This document shows, one piece after another, positions 15,648 to 22,111 of a stretch of DNA of 24,667 nucleotides. Below the pieces are notes generated by a model that worked only from the letters and a program-made list of their open reading frames with translations, had not been told where the DNA came from and made no database searches. A program made the position numbers and the translations under genes. The stretch covers positions 1 through 24,667 of the IMG/VR virus record IMGVR_UViG_3300021960_000481; one strand, written 5' to 3'. Numbering within the stretch: the stretch's first letter is position 1; each line of letters begins with the position of its first letter. The stretch is from a virus.

Positions 15648-16431
15648 AAAATATACTCCTTATCTCATCTGTTTTAAAATATTTTAAATCATCTTCCAAT
15701 GCTTTTACTTTTACATTTGTAAAACCTTTTGATCTTAACTCTTTTGCAATAGAGAAAGATTTAGTAGTTGCATCTCTATCTAGTGCAACATAAATATTTT
15801 TATACTGCATGATATGTGCAAGGTGTGTATCTGCTAGTGATGTACCCATCAAAGCAATACCAGTTAGTACACCAGATACTGCACATGCAGAGGCACAATC
15901 CTCTACAATAACTGCATCGTCACCCTCACCACAAATAAAAGGAACATGCTTATTACCGTACATAAACCATTTAGGATATGTGTCCTTATGTAATGCTCTG
16001 CCAACTGCACCTGCATATTCATTTGTATATTTATTTTTAACTACAAATACAACTCTATCTTGTGCTACATCATATTTTATATCTGCTCTGTTCATCATAA
16101 AAGAATCCCAACAGTTATTATTTCGTAAATATTTCATTGCTTTTTCATGAGAGAATGGTGACTTAAAACTTTCTGGTATGTTAAATACTGATAACTCTGA
16201 ATCATTCTTTTTATTTGAGAAAGTATTAGTAACATAGTCCATAGTTTTCTGACCCTCATGCTTTCCTTTTGCTTTACATGAAGCATGAAAACAATACCAA
16301 CCTATATTGTTACCAGTGGTATCAATAAGCATTGTGTTACTGTGATGACAGAATGGGCAATCAGTTCTCTCTTTGTGATCTTGTTTTAAATTTAGATTTT
16401 TAATAACTTCTAACTGTTGCTTATAATTCAA
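15640..16431 (-). CDS. DnaG/T7 gp4-type primase (zinc finger plus TOPRIM)
   Basis: 263 residues. The zinc ribbon has C25-x2-C28 (CPFCHH) and C47, C52 (WYCFHASC), as in T7 gp4 and DnaG. The TOPRIM domain has the catalytic Glu in AVIVEDCAS and the DxD-type ALDRDAT near residue 218. It synthesises RNA primers for the lagging strand. The start codon is TTG at 16431 with GAGGA upstream; the next in-frame ATG would remove the zinc ribbon, so the rare start is preferred. Helicase is encoded separately two genes downstream. It overlaps its upstream neighbour by 11 bases. Confidence 0.93.
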   Translation of the reverse strand: MNYKQQLEVIKNLNLKQDHKERTDCPFCHHSNTMLIDTTGNNIGWYCFHASCKAKGKHEGQKTMDYVTNTFSNKKNDSELSVFNIPESFKSPFSHEKAMKYLRNNNCWDSFMMNRADIKYDVAQDRVVFVVKNKYTNEYAGAVGRALHKDTYPKWFMYGNKHVPFICGEGDDAVIVEDCASACAVSGVLTGIALMGTSLADTHLAHIMQYKNIYVALDRDATTKSFSIAKELRSKGFTNVKVKALEDDLKYFKTDEIRSIFYD

Positions 16432-16627
16432 CTTGTACTTCCTCGTATGTTATTAAGTATCGATCTCGGCTAACAAAGTCGTTAGCTTCTACTTTCATTA
16501 AATTATTATTTAAATAATAAGCTACATTATTTTGTAGCTTTTCTAGTGTTGGCTCTTCCTCGAATGGTATTATTGCTACTGCTTCTATTCCTAGTCCTGC
16601 TAGTCTTACTTTGTATTTTTTCATCAT
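16421..16627 (-). CDS. hypothetical protein, 68 residues
   Basis: Start MMKKYKVRL at 16627 with AAGGGG just upstream. A beta-strand-rich N terminus (KYKVRLAGLGIEAVAIIPFEEEP) is followed by a helix and an acidic end (LITYEEVQVEL). It precedes the primase and contains its TTG start. Unknown family. Confidence 0.65.
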   Translation of the reverse strand: MMKKYKVRLAGLGIEAVAIIPFEEEPTLEKLQNNVAYYLNNNLMKVEANDFVSRDRYLITYEEVQVEL

Positions 16628-16712
16628 GATTCCCCTTATCATAGTTTACTTCATTTGTCAAGTCATCTTTTGATTTTTTATAAAATTTAGGATGTCGCCA
16701 AACAAACGTCAT
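16527..16712 (-). CDS. doubtful 61-residue frame overlapping the next gene
   Basis: The ATG forms an ATGA overlap with the preceding stop, and the first 28 residues (MTFVWRHPKFYKKSKDD onward) look protein-like and fill a 67-base gap with no other gene. The last half is in a different frame over the neighbouring gene and reads as low-quality Arg/Ser/Thr. It may be real, a decayed gene or chance. Confidence 0.3.
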   Translation of the reverse strand: MTFVWRHPKFYKKSKDDLTNEVNYDKGNHDEKIQSKTSRTRNRSSSNNTIRGRANTRKATK

Positions 16713-16891
16713 GTATTGAAGTACTCCACAATACTTTCATCCCACAAGTCAACTGCAAAAGATTTATCTTTTATTTTAAATGTGAATTTACTACCCTTGC
16801 CATCTAGGTACATAGATTTTTCAGTTACCTCGCCACCTAGTTGTTCAACAAGTATTCTAAATTTAAGTGCTAGTGTAAATGCGTCACTCAT
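16709..16891 (-). CDS. hypothetical protein, 60 residues
   Basis: ATGA overlap with the preceding stop, with GAGGA upstream. Small soluble alpha/beta protein (FTLALKFRILVEQLGGEVTEKSMYL; KFTFKIKDKSFAVDLWDE). No family recognised. Confidence 0.7.
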   Translation of the reverse strand: MSDAFTLALKFRILVEQLGGEVTEKSMYLDGKGSKFTFKIKDKSFAVDLWDESIVEYFNT

Positions 16892-17088
16892 TCGTCCTCA
16901 TCACTATTTAATGCATTACACAAACTTTCCATATCATTTGCATTAAAATTTATTTCTGTTATTTTTTGATCTTCACTAACAGTAGGCATTTCTTCTTCTA
17001 AAGATTTTTTTATGTGACCATAAATAATCTTCTCTTCACCTGTTGAAGAATTATACTCTGTTAATTTATATATTACTCTATCTGCCAT
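16888..17088 (-). CDS. acidic hypothetical protein, 66 residues
   Basis: AAGGAG nine bases before ATG. N-terminal beta hairpin-like VIYKLTEYNSSTGEEKIIYGHI, then an acidic helical end (ALNSDEDE). Unknown. It follows the GP88-like gene by two bases and is coupled to the next by ATGA. Confidence 0.7.
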   Translation of the reverse strand: MADRVIYKLTEYNSSTGEEKIIYGHIKKSLEEEMPTVSEDQKITEINFNANDMESLCNALNSDEDE

Positions 17089-17089
17089 A

Positions 17090-17725
17090 TTAATGCTCCT
17101 TGTAACTTACTTGTTTAACTGAACGACTCCAACATGCACGACAGCTACCACACTCACCATCTTGTTTATATGCAGGGCATTCTCTACCTACTGCAGGTTT
17201 ATCTTTGTGTACACCAGATGTCCACTTCCAAAACTTAGGTGGTGGGCTATCTACTTTAGTAGCTGACACACGCAAACATAAATTTTCTGGCACATCTTTT
17301 TCATCTAACTTATCTATGATTGAATACTCTCTAGTAGCTAGCCAATGTTTTATATGAGGTGTACCCTCGCATACTTCAAATATTTTCATAAGATGCGAGT
17401 AAGATTGTAAATCTCCAGAGTCAAACCAACGGTGAAAAAGCCTTGATTTATCTAGGTTTTTGTACTTTAATGTGATTAATTCTATCATGTAGTCTATCCA
17501 CTCATCACATTCAATAGCGTCATACCTCTTTTTGTATGCAAGTTTTACTACTGGAAATACATAACAACCTTTGTCTGCATAACATTTATTACAAATAGTA
17601 CCCTCTATCTTTGCTAATTTACTACCAGTAATACATTTACTAGTAGGTATGCCCCACGCAAATGAGGGCATCTTACTAGGATTAGATAGCTTACCTATCT
17701 TTGCTTCTATATCTTTTAGTTTCAT
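17090..17725 (-). CDS. GP88-like cysteine-rich phage protein
   Basis: 211 residues from ATG at 17725, which overlaps the preceding stop as ATGA, with AGGAG ten bases upstream. Key stretches: FAWGIPTSKCITG (23-34), GTICNKCYADKGCYVFP (42-58), FHRWFDSGDLQS (97-108), HWLATRE (127-133) and a C-terminal CxxxxxxxxCxxCxxC set (C183, C192, C195, C198). These match the phage family I recall as Gene product 88 (GP88), of unknown function. Two four-cysteine clusters suggest bound metal or Fe-S, and some GP88-type proteins look distantly radical-SAM-like to me (speculation). Confidence 0.85.
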   Translation of the reverse strand: MKLKDIEAKIGKLSNPSKMPSFAWGIPTSKCITGSKLAKIEGTICNKCYADKGCYVFPVVKLAYKKRYDAIECDEWIDYMIELITLKYKNLDKSRLFHRWFDSGDLQSYSHLMKIFEVCEGTPHIKHWLATREYSIIDKLDEKDVPENLCLRVSATKVDSPPPKFWKWTSGVHKDKPAVGRECPAYKQDGECGSCRACWSRSVKQVSYKEH

Positions 17726-17823
17726 ATAACTATTACTCCTAAAATAAAGCCAATGATAAACCAAACAATCTCTGTTCGGTAATACAATGACAATTGATTA
17801 ACTTTTTTTATTAATGCTTTCAT
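17722..17823 (-). CDS. 33-residue membrane peptide
   Basis: AAAGGA six bases before ATG, inside the end of the preceding gene; its stop overlaps the GP88-like start as ATGA. A basic N terminus (MKALIKKVNQ) is followed by a transmembrane segment IVWFIIGFILGVIVI that runs to the last residue, the plan of a small tail-anchored inner-membrane peptide. Function unknown. Confidence 0.65.
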   Translation of the reverse strand: MKALIKKVNQLSLYYRTEIVWFIIGFILGVIVI

Positions 17824-18073
17824 AATATCCTTTCTCAACTAAATATTTATATAGATTTTTACAAGTCTTAGGTGTCTTATCTCCTAGCTTGAAGTTACCT
17901 ATGACTGCCTTAGCAAATGAAGTATATCCAGTTACTCTGGGATTAGTCATAAGCATACCATGTTGTGCTTGCATTTTTAATGCTCTTAATAACATATTCT
18001 GTTGAAGTGTATAACCATCTTCAAACACAAACGTTCTTAAGTCGTGTTGGCTATTGCCTTTTATTACTGTCAT
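17798..18073 (-). CDS. hypothetical protein, 91 residues
   Basis: AAGGAG six bases before the ATG and its own promoter at 18099-18127. Mostly helical and soluble (YTLQQNMLLRALKMQAQHGM; TCKNLYKYLVEKGYYE), with a conserved-looking VTGYTSFAKAVIGNFKLG. A small DNA-binding or regulatory role is possible from its size and charge, but no motif shows it. Confidence 0.75.
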   Translation of the reverse strand: MTVIKGNSQHDLRTFVFEDGYTLQQNMLLRALKMQAQHGMLMTNPRVTGYTSFAKAVIGNFKLGDKTPKTCKNLYKYLVEKGYYESINKKS

Positions 18074-18098
18074 ATTTTCTCCTTGTGATTATCTATGT

Positions 18099-18127
18099 AT
18101 ATTACAACATAAATTCTGGTGTGTCAA
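18099..18127 (-). promoter_or_regulatory. sigma70-type promoter overlapping a gene end
   Basis: Minus strand: -35 TTGACA (18127-18122), 17-nt spacer, -10 TAATAT (18104-18099). It lies in the last codons of the 160-residue gene, whose TAA is part of the -10. It would drive the 91-residue gene, the membrane peptide, the GP88-like gene and probably the replication genes downstream. Confidence 0.75.
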
Positions 18128-18584
18128 CTAATGTGTACTTTGCGAAACGTTTTTTCTCACCAATATAATAGCTACGATATGATTGAATGTAGCTATCCTC
18201 TTTGTATTCATCTGGCATACAAAGTGGTGGTATGAGAAATGATTTGTATTGAAATTTATCTTTGACTTTGTCTGTAAGTTTTAAAAGATTATTAAGTATA
18301 CGACCTGTGCTATGTACTTTGTTGTTGTATCTGTGACGATACTGATTTAATAAATGCCCAAGTAAATCTAGTGACCATAAATAATTACCAAGTGAATCTC
18401 CAACCCATATTGTCATAGGGTGTTTTGCATAAGCAGGTTTGTATAAAGATTCTTCTTCCCCACAATGCCTTTGGTATGCAGTAGATAACATCTGACCTGT
18501 TTCTAATATCATCTTCACTACATGCTTATCACAATGATACCTTGCACATATCTCTGTGTCTCTGTGTAAATGAAATATATTCAT
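18102..18584 (-). CDS. conserved phage protein of unknown function (HCDKHVVKM family)
   Basis: 160 residues. N-terminal MNIFHLHRDTEICARYHCDKHVVKMILETGQMLSTA, then LYKPAYAKHPMTIWV, LHxLL-type helices, and a C-terminal PPLCMPDEYK with YRSYYIGEKKRFAKYT. I recall this family from large and small marine phages, always unnamed. Conserved Cys, His and Asp residues near the N terminus (C13, H17, C18, D19, H21) could be catalytic or metal binding. It starts by ATGA overlap and lacks its own ribosome site. Confidence 0.8.
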   Translation of the reverse strand: MNIFHLHRDTEICARYHCDKHVVKMILETGQMLSTAYQRHCGEEESLYKPAYAKHPMTIWVGDSLGNYLWSLDLLGHLLNQYRHRYNNKVHSTGRILNNLLKLTDKVKDKFQYKSFLIPPLCMPDEYKEDSYIQSYRSYYIGEKKRFAKYTLVDTPEFML

Positions 18585-18901
18585 AGTTTTAATTCTAATT
18601 TAAGTATTGCCCATTTGATTTCTTTGATAGTTATAATACCAGAATTATATCTTTCAGTCAATGTATTAAATAGTTTTCTTACATGGTCTCCAGTTGTACC
18701 TGCACAGTCACACCAAAAGTCAAATTGACCAGAATTAAACCAATCCTTAGCTACTTTCATATTCATTTCTTTATTAGAACTTCTAAGAAAAGAATCATTC
18801 AAACCAAATGCATCTTCAAAGTTAGTTTGAATAACTGCAAGTGCTAGTTTCTGTTCTGGCGTTTTATCTTTTACGTTTAAATTTCCTTTTATCCATTCCA
18901 T
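18581..18901 (-). CDS. hypothetical protein, 106 residues
   Basis: AGGGG eight bases before ATG. Helical soluble protein with FNSGQFDFWCDCAGTTGDHVRKLFNTL, where a CDC pair sits in an aromatic context. Unknown. The preceding small zinc-ribbon gene overlaps its start by 38 bases. Confidence 0.7.
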   Translation of the reverse strand: MEWIKGNLNVKDKTPEQKLALAVIQTNFEDAFGLNDSFLRSSNKEMNMKVAKDWFNSGQFDFWCDCAGTTGDHVRKLFNTLTERYNSGIITIKEIKWAILKLELKL

Positions 18902-19019
18902 AGTATATCCCCTGTTTTATTAACATGCAATCTGCACAATAATATTGTTTATTTTCTACTACTACTGCTTTCTTTTTACACTTATGACATAGCTTTGTAT
19001 CTGCGTCAACTTTACACAT
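18864..19019 (-). CDS. 51-residue zinc-ribbon protein
   Basis: Two CxxC knuckles 17 residues apart, CHKC (11-14) and CADC (28-31), flanked by lysine-rich segments (KCKKKAVVV) and a basic tail KRKFKRKR. This is the layout of a minimal zinc ribbon that may bind nucleic acid. Its last 38 bases overlap the next gene in another frame. The ribosome site is weak (AGAAAG), which lowers confidence. Confidence 0.6.
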   Translation of the reverse strand: MCKVDADTKLCHKCKKKAVVVENKQYYCADCMLIKQGIYYGMDKRKFKRKR

Positions 19020-19140
19020 ATTTTTTTCTTTCTGTTGCTTGATTTTTCTGTTGAAATATGTTATACTCCCTTGTCCATTGGGGGAGGCTAGTATATATAC
19101 TATACATATATACCCCTTAGGTTATAGTCGGGAGCATAAG
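19020..19140 (-). other. intergenic region with AT hairpins, no clear promoter
   Basis: A 121-base gap. On the minus strand it starts with a TTAT / CTCCC / TATAA small hairpin right after the stop, then GGGGTATATATG and the palindrome AGTATATATACT followed by CTCCCCC. Several TATA-like hexamers occur, but none has a -35 box at 16-18 bases. It may hold a processing or termination structure. Confidence 0.4.
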
Positions 19141-19350
19141 TCATTTAACTCTCACTTCTAAATACTGACCAGTAATCTTTACTCTATTATTTTTATCACT
19201 ATCACTATATTCCTCTTTGAATATTACATCAACACTTTCGGTAATTAATGCACCATTTCTATCTAATATTTTTACTTTAACATTTTGATTATTTCTATTA
19301 TCATTACCATGTATTTTTCTAAGTTCCCATATTAGTTCATGTATCTTCAT
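19141..19350 (-). CDS. hypothetical protein, 69 residues
   Basis: AAGGAG six bases before ATG, just downstream of a strong terminator. The sequence (LIWELRKIHGNDNRNNQNVKVKIL; VKITGQYLEVRVK) is a helix plus beta-rich small domain. It resembles phage proteins with an ELRKI...NxxVxI pattern that I recall as unnamed. Transcription presumably comes from read-through. Confidence 0.7.
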   Translation of the reverse strand: MKIHELIWELRKIHGNDNRNNQNVKVKILDRNGALITESVDVIFKEEYSDSDKNNRVKITGQYLEVRVK

Positions 19351-19372
19351 AATTTCTCCTTATTGTTATGAC

Positions 19373-19404
19373 AAAAAAAAGGCTAGGGGATTTCTCCCCT
19401 AACC
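19373..19404 (-). terminator. strong intrinsic terminator after the 337-residue gene
   Basis: Minus strand arms GGTTAGGGGA (19404-19395) and TCCCCTAGCC (19390-19381) enclose a GAAA tetraloop and are followed by eight T (19380-19373). It ends the transcript of the 337-residue gene 12 bases after its stop. Confidence 0.9.
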
Positions 19405-19415
19405 ATATTAGATTA

Positions 19416-20429
19416 TTACGCAACTGAAGACTGTTGGGCATTGTATAATATTCTTGCCTTAATCTTCTCCTCACGACTAGGTGCTTTCTTACCTATGTTC
19501 ATGATTGAATCAACTGCATCATCAATAGATATAACTAAGTCCATACCTATTTTATCTGCTAGTATTTCTGGTGCTATAACCCAACCAAATTGTTTAGCAA
19601 AGTCTTCTACCTGAGAAAACTTAGTCATAGTTTTGACTATCTCTTTGAAACGATCAACTCTAGCTACAACAATCTGTATCCAAGCAGTATGTTGCTTGAC
19701 TACTTCTTGCTTAGCATGGTGCATCATTTCAAATTTAGCAAACTCAAGATCAGTACAAGGTATTGCACGAGATCGGCAACCACCAGTTCCAATAATATGC
19801 AATTGGTACTTGTCTTCCCATTCTTGATATCTGTCTGGGCTACCACTTCTACCTTTCAAGAAATTCTCATTGTCATTTCTTGCAGTAGCTAGCCAAGGAT
19901 TGCTACGTCTGTCATACCTATCAGCACCTTTGTCGTAGGTAATGTCAGCTTCAATGTTACAGTCTGGATTTAATCCAACTGCTTTCATCTCATCACGATA
20001 CATAGCGTAGGCAAAAGTTTTACCACTATCCTGTGATCCAGAATAATACCTACGAGTATCCTTGCCACTATCAAAACCACCATCAAGATGATATGAGAAG
20101 TGTTTAGTTTTCTCAACCTCATCTCCATACTGGTCTACCTCTTTAACATCTTCAGCATTCATAAAGAAACAACTGTCTGTGCCTGTAGCATTAACAGTAT
20201 TATATTTCTTTTGAAGTCTTTGAAGTTCGGCAACATCATCAAGTTGATACTTTCTTTCTACTACCTCTTTCATGACTTTGAAAGATGAATCAATAGTATC
20301 GGTTGCATCAACCTTTGCTTTTTCATATGCAGACTTCTCGTCACATTCCATAGATTCACAATGTCTACGAAAGTCTAAGACCAAAGACTTACGTTTGCCT
20401 TGGTTAAGCCTTATTTCTTTTTTGTCCAT
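19416..20429 (-). CDS. 337-residue early protein of unknown function, probably abundant
   Basis: AAGGAG six bases before ATG. It is the only gene between two strong terminators and lies behind the promoter at 20492-20520, so it is a monocistronic unit. Hydrophilic: a charged helical N terminus (NQGKRKSLVLDFRRHCE; VMKEVVERKYQLDDVAELQRLQKKY), a central Asp/Arg/Gly-rich part (GGFDSGKDTRRYYSG; GADRYDRRSNPWLATARND) and a C-terminal helical part with WIQIVVARVDRFKEIVKTM. No signal, membrane segment or known active site. Codon use is less AT-extreme than its neighbours, as in a highly expressed gene. Function unknown; host takeover or DNA-binding roles are guesses. Confidence 0.85.
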   Translation of the reverse strand: MDKKEIRLNQGKRKSLVLDFRRHCESMECDEKSAYEKAKVDATDTIDSSFKVMKEVVERKYQLDDVAELQRLQKKYNTVNATGTDSCFFMNAEDVKEVDQYGDEVEKTKHFSYHLDGGFDSGKDTRRYYSGSQDSGKTFAYAMYRDEMKAVGLNPDCNIEADITYDKGADRYDRRSNPWLATARNDNENFLKGRSGSPDRYQEWEDKYQLHIIGTGGCRSRAIPCTDLEFAKFEMMHHAKQEVVKQHTAWIQIVVARVDRFKEIVKTMTKFSQVEDFAKQFGWVIAPEILADKIGMDLVISIDDAVDSIMNIGKKAPSREEKIKARILYNAQQSSVA

Positions 20430-20452
20430 GAGTACTCCTTTGTGTTATGGTT

Positions 20453-20488
20453 AAAAAAAAGACACCACCCAGATAACTGAGTGATGTC
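20453..20488 (-). terminator. terminator hairpin beginning at the start site of promoter 20492-20520
   Basis: Minus strand arms GACATCACTCAG (20488-20477) and CTGGGTGGTGTC (20472-20461) pair over 12 positions (two G-U), loop TTAT, then eight T (20460-20453). It terminates transcripts arriving from the 140-residue gene. Its 5' arm starts four bases below the -10 box. Confidence 0.85.
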
Positions 20489-20491
20489 TAT

Positions 20492-20520
20492 ATAGTACTA
20501 TATTATTACTGATGTGTCAA
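20492..20520 (-). promoter_or_regulatory. sigma70-type promoter overlapping a stop codon
   Basis: Minus strand: -35 TTGACA (20520-20515), 17-nt spacer, -10 TACTAT (20497-20492). The TAG stop of the upstream gene abuts the -35 box. Predicted start near 20485, inside the first arm of the terminator hairpin that follows. Confidence 0.65.
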
Positions 20521-20939
20521 CTAGCCAAGCCAAGAGTAACTGCTAGTTCTCTTGCTTGTGAGTCGGTTATTGTACGCCAACTATGGTCGGCATCTATTTG
20601 TTCTTGTGTTTGTGCTTGTTCTCTTGTGATACTATGATCAACACCTTTTAGTCTATTAACTAAATGGTATCTATCAGATATTTCTGATCTCCAATCATAT
20701 CTATACTCAACATACCAAGCGTCTTCAAGTGGTACTACTTGTCTATCTATTTCTCCAACAGCATTTAAACAAACAGTAGCATGATCACTAAACCATTGCT
20801 TACGACAAGACTCGCTACACCAATGCTCATAGTATCTGTTAGCTTTGTTAGACTGATAATACTTTGAACCTTTGTTACCACGAATTTGATTCGTGTTCTT
20901 TTTATCAGCACATTTTATATTCTGACACCACGTTGTCAT
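20517..20939 (-). CDS. zinc-finger-like hypothetical protein, 140 residues
   Basis: AAAGGAG six bases before ATG. The N terminus has C5-x4-C10 and later WCSESC (C41, C45), likely one zinc site of treble-clef or ribbon type, preceded by basic residues (KKNTNQIRGNKGSKYYQ). The C-terminal part is helical and polar (ITREQAQTQEQIDADHSWRTITDSQARELAVTLG). Unknown; DNA or RNA binding is plausible. It is flanked by promoter-hairpin modules on both sides. Confidence 0.75.
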   Translation of the reverse strand: MTTWCQNIKCADKKNTNQIRGNKGSKYYQSNKANRYYEHWCSESCRKQWFSDHATVCLNAVGEIDRQVVPLEDAWYVEYRYDWRSEISDRYHLVNRLKGVDHSITREQAQTQEQIDADHSWRTITDSQARELAVTLGLAS

Positions 20940-20959
20940 GTTTCTCCTTTGATTAAGTT

Positions 20960-20995
20960 AAAAAAAAGACGCTACCAAAATTAATTGATAGCGTC
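20960..20995 (-). terminator. terminator hairpin beginning at the start site of promoter 20999-21027
   Basis: Minus strand arms GACGCTATC (20995-20987) and GGTAGCGTC (20976-20968) pair over nine positions, followed by eight T (20967-20960). It ends the upstream two-gene unit and lies directly downstream of the next promoter's -10 box. Confidence 0.85.
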
Positions 20996-20998
20996 TAT

Positions 20999-21027
20999 AT
21001 ATTATAATATATATACTAATGTGTCAA
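20999..21027 (-). promoter_or_regulatory. sigma70-type promoter overlapping a stop codon
   Basis: Minus strand: -35 TTGACA (21027-21022) formed partly by the TGA stop of the 103-residue gene, 17-nt spacer, -10 TAATAT (21004-20999); a perfect TATAAT is also present at 15-nt spacing. Predicted start at 20992-20994, inside the hairpin arm. Confidence 0.7.
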
Positions 21028-21335
21028 GCCTTGACTTCAAAGGCTATATCACCATGTATAGTTTCTTTAGATACTTTTGATTGTTTAAAAGTATTTACAT
21101 ATTCATTAACACAATAAGTTGCTTTACTATTTAAAGGTTTCCCTTTTAGTTTAGCATTCTCATCATAATAAATATCAAACTCAAACACATCAGTAAGTCT
21201 ATTATCTATAGCCTTACTAACTTTAAGTTCATCTGCTTTGAGTAGATTAAGTATATTACTTATACTAGCACCACTCTCAAATGGGTGTTTCTCAACATCA
21301 CCATTTGCTTTCCACACTATAACTTTATAACTCAT
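21024..21335 (-). CDS. hypothetical protein, 103 residues
   Basis: AAGGAA before an ATG that overlaps the previous stop (TAATG). Alpha/beta protein (MSYKVIVWKANGDVEKHPF; ISNILNLLKADELKVSKAI; DVFEFDIYYDENAKLKGKPLN) with a ubiquitin-like strand-helix look and no known motif. It is the second gene of the unit with the structured leader. Confidence 0.75.
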   Translation of the reverse strand: MSYKVIVWKANGDVEKHPFESGASISNILNLLKADELKVSKAIDNRLTDVFEFDIYYDENAKLKGKPLNSKATYCVNEYVNTFKQSKVSKETIHGDIAFEVKA

Positions 21336-21772
21336 TATATTCCTTGTAGTACTTGGTTGATTGTATTTTCATCTGCACTCAGCAAGTCCTTAACATAATT
21401 GAATTTTACTTTTTCAAATTCAAATATTCTTACATTAGAATCTTCTGCTAAGTGGTTGATTTTGTAGACTTTTTTGCCTACACTAAACCACTTCAATCTA
21501 CTAACAGAAATGTTTCTAGGTTGTTTCTTTGCTAAGTCATGTGCAAGAATGTACTCATCTGGATCAGTAGTTCTTGCTTTACCTTTTCGTTTATACATGG
21601 TGCCATCTTGTTGCTTCCACGTCTCACGATTTTTTAGATCAAAACTTCCAACCCTATACGAGCCATCTTTTTTCATAAACCCTGCTCTAAACTTTTTAGC
21701 TTTAGTTAGGGTTAGCAATGTGTATAGATGATCAGAAACTTTGCCTATCTTTACGTCTGCATATATGTGCAT
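21335..21772 (-). CDS. hypothetical protein behind a long structured leader, 145 residues
   Basis: The ATG at 21772 is chosen because AAGGAG sits five bases upstream; the frame stays open to 21856, but that extension is hydrophobic and lies in the paired leader. The protein is basic in the middle (TKAKKFRAGFMKKDGSYRVGSFDL; YKRKGKARTTDPDEY) with PRNISVSRLKWFSVGKKVYKIN, which resembles small DNA- or RNA-binding beta proteins. An SH3-like or WYL-like fold is a guess. No family recognised. Confidence 0.75.
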   Translation of the reverse strand: MHIYADVKIGKVSDHLYTLLTLTKAKKFRAGFMKKDGSYRVGSFDLKNRETWKQQDGTMYKRKGKARTTDPDEYILAHDLAKKQPRNISVSRLKWFSVGKKVYKINHLAEDSNVRIFEFEKVKFNYVKDLLSADENTINQVLQGI

Positions 21773-21796
21773 AGTTTCTCCTTGTTGATTTATATT

Positions 21797-22037
21797 TTGG
21801 GTAAGTGTTGCTGACCAGTAAATAACAGCTGTTACATGTACTACAATATACATCACTCGGCACTTACCCCTGTAGTTTCATTTATTTAGACTCTAAAACT
21901 ACTAAGAAGTCTCCTTGATTGTAGCTTCTGGCAGGTCTCAACCAGAATTATCCTAACGTATCTTACTACGCCTATATCTTGCGATCTACGAAGACCAATG
22001 GGCATACAAAAAAGGATAGCCAACTCTCGCTGACTAT
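21797..22037 (-). ncRNA. candidate structured leader RNA or riboregulator
   Basis: About 240 gene-free bases between a strong promoter (22044-22072) and the ATG at 21772. By eye it has five stems: 22029-22037 with 22016-22024 (nine pairs, GAGA tetraloop); 21942-21947 with 21926-21931 (six); 21896-21902 with 21872-21878 (seven); an alternative 21892-21897 with 21885-21890; and a closing stem 21861-21869 with 21799-21807 (nine perfect). The last stem would bring the 3' end near the ribosome site. It matches no riboswitch I know. Energy and conservation are untested. Confidence 0.5.
22008..22037 (-). terminator. 5'-terminal hairpin with U tract, possible attenuator
   Basis: Minus strand ATAGTCAGC-GAGA-GTTGGCTAT (nine pairs with wobbles, GNRA loop) followed by CC and six T (22013-22008). 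It starts at the predicted transcription start, so transcripts could stop after about 30 bases, or the hairpin may protect the 5' end. Confidence 0.5.
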
Positions 22038-22043
22038 GAGTTT

Positions 22044-22072
22044 AATATATCAAATTTTTTTGGGAGTGTCAA
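22044..22072 (-). promoter_or_regulatory. sigma70-type promoter for the structured-leader unit
   Basis: Minus strand: -35 TTGACA (22072-22067), 17-nt spacer, -10 TATATT (22049-22044) preceded by TGA (extended -10). It lies directly after the preceding terminator. Confidence 0.8.
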
Positions 22073-22074
22073 GT

Positions 22075-22111
22075 AAAAAAATGGGATAGCGACTTTGTAA
22101 ATCGCTACCCC
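22075..22111 (-). terminator. intrinsic terminator
   Basis: Minus strand arms GGGGTAGCGA (22111-22102) and TCGCTATCCC (22092-22083), nine-base loop, then seven T (22081-22075). It closes the two-gene unit from 22591 and the short transcript from the internal promoter at 22174-22202. Confidence 0.85.

Noticed and set aside
16633-16661. TTGACA at 16661-16656 with TAAGGG at 17 bases
   Set aside because: Poor -10, and the start would fall at the ATG of the next gene after the ribosome site.
19100-19137. Possible T7-like phage promoter (CGACTATAACC...AGGGG)
   Set aside because: Only partial likeness to the T7 sequence, no copies elsewhere and no phage RNA polymerase gene in the window.
21773-21856. 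N-terminal extension of the 145-residue gene from ATG 21856
   Set aside because: A strong ribosome site serves the ATG at 21772 and the extension lies in a paired RNA region.
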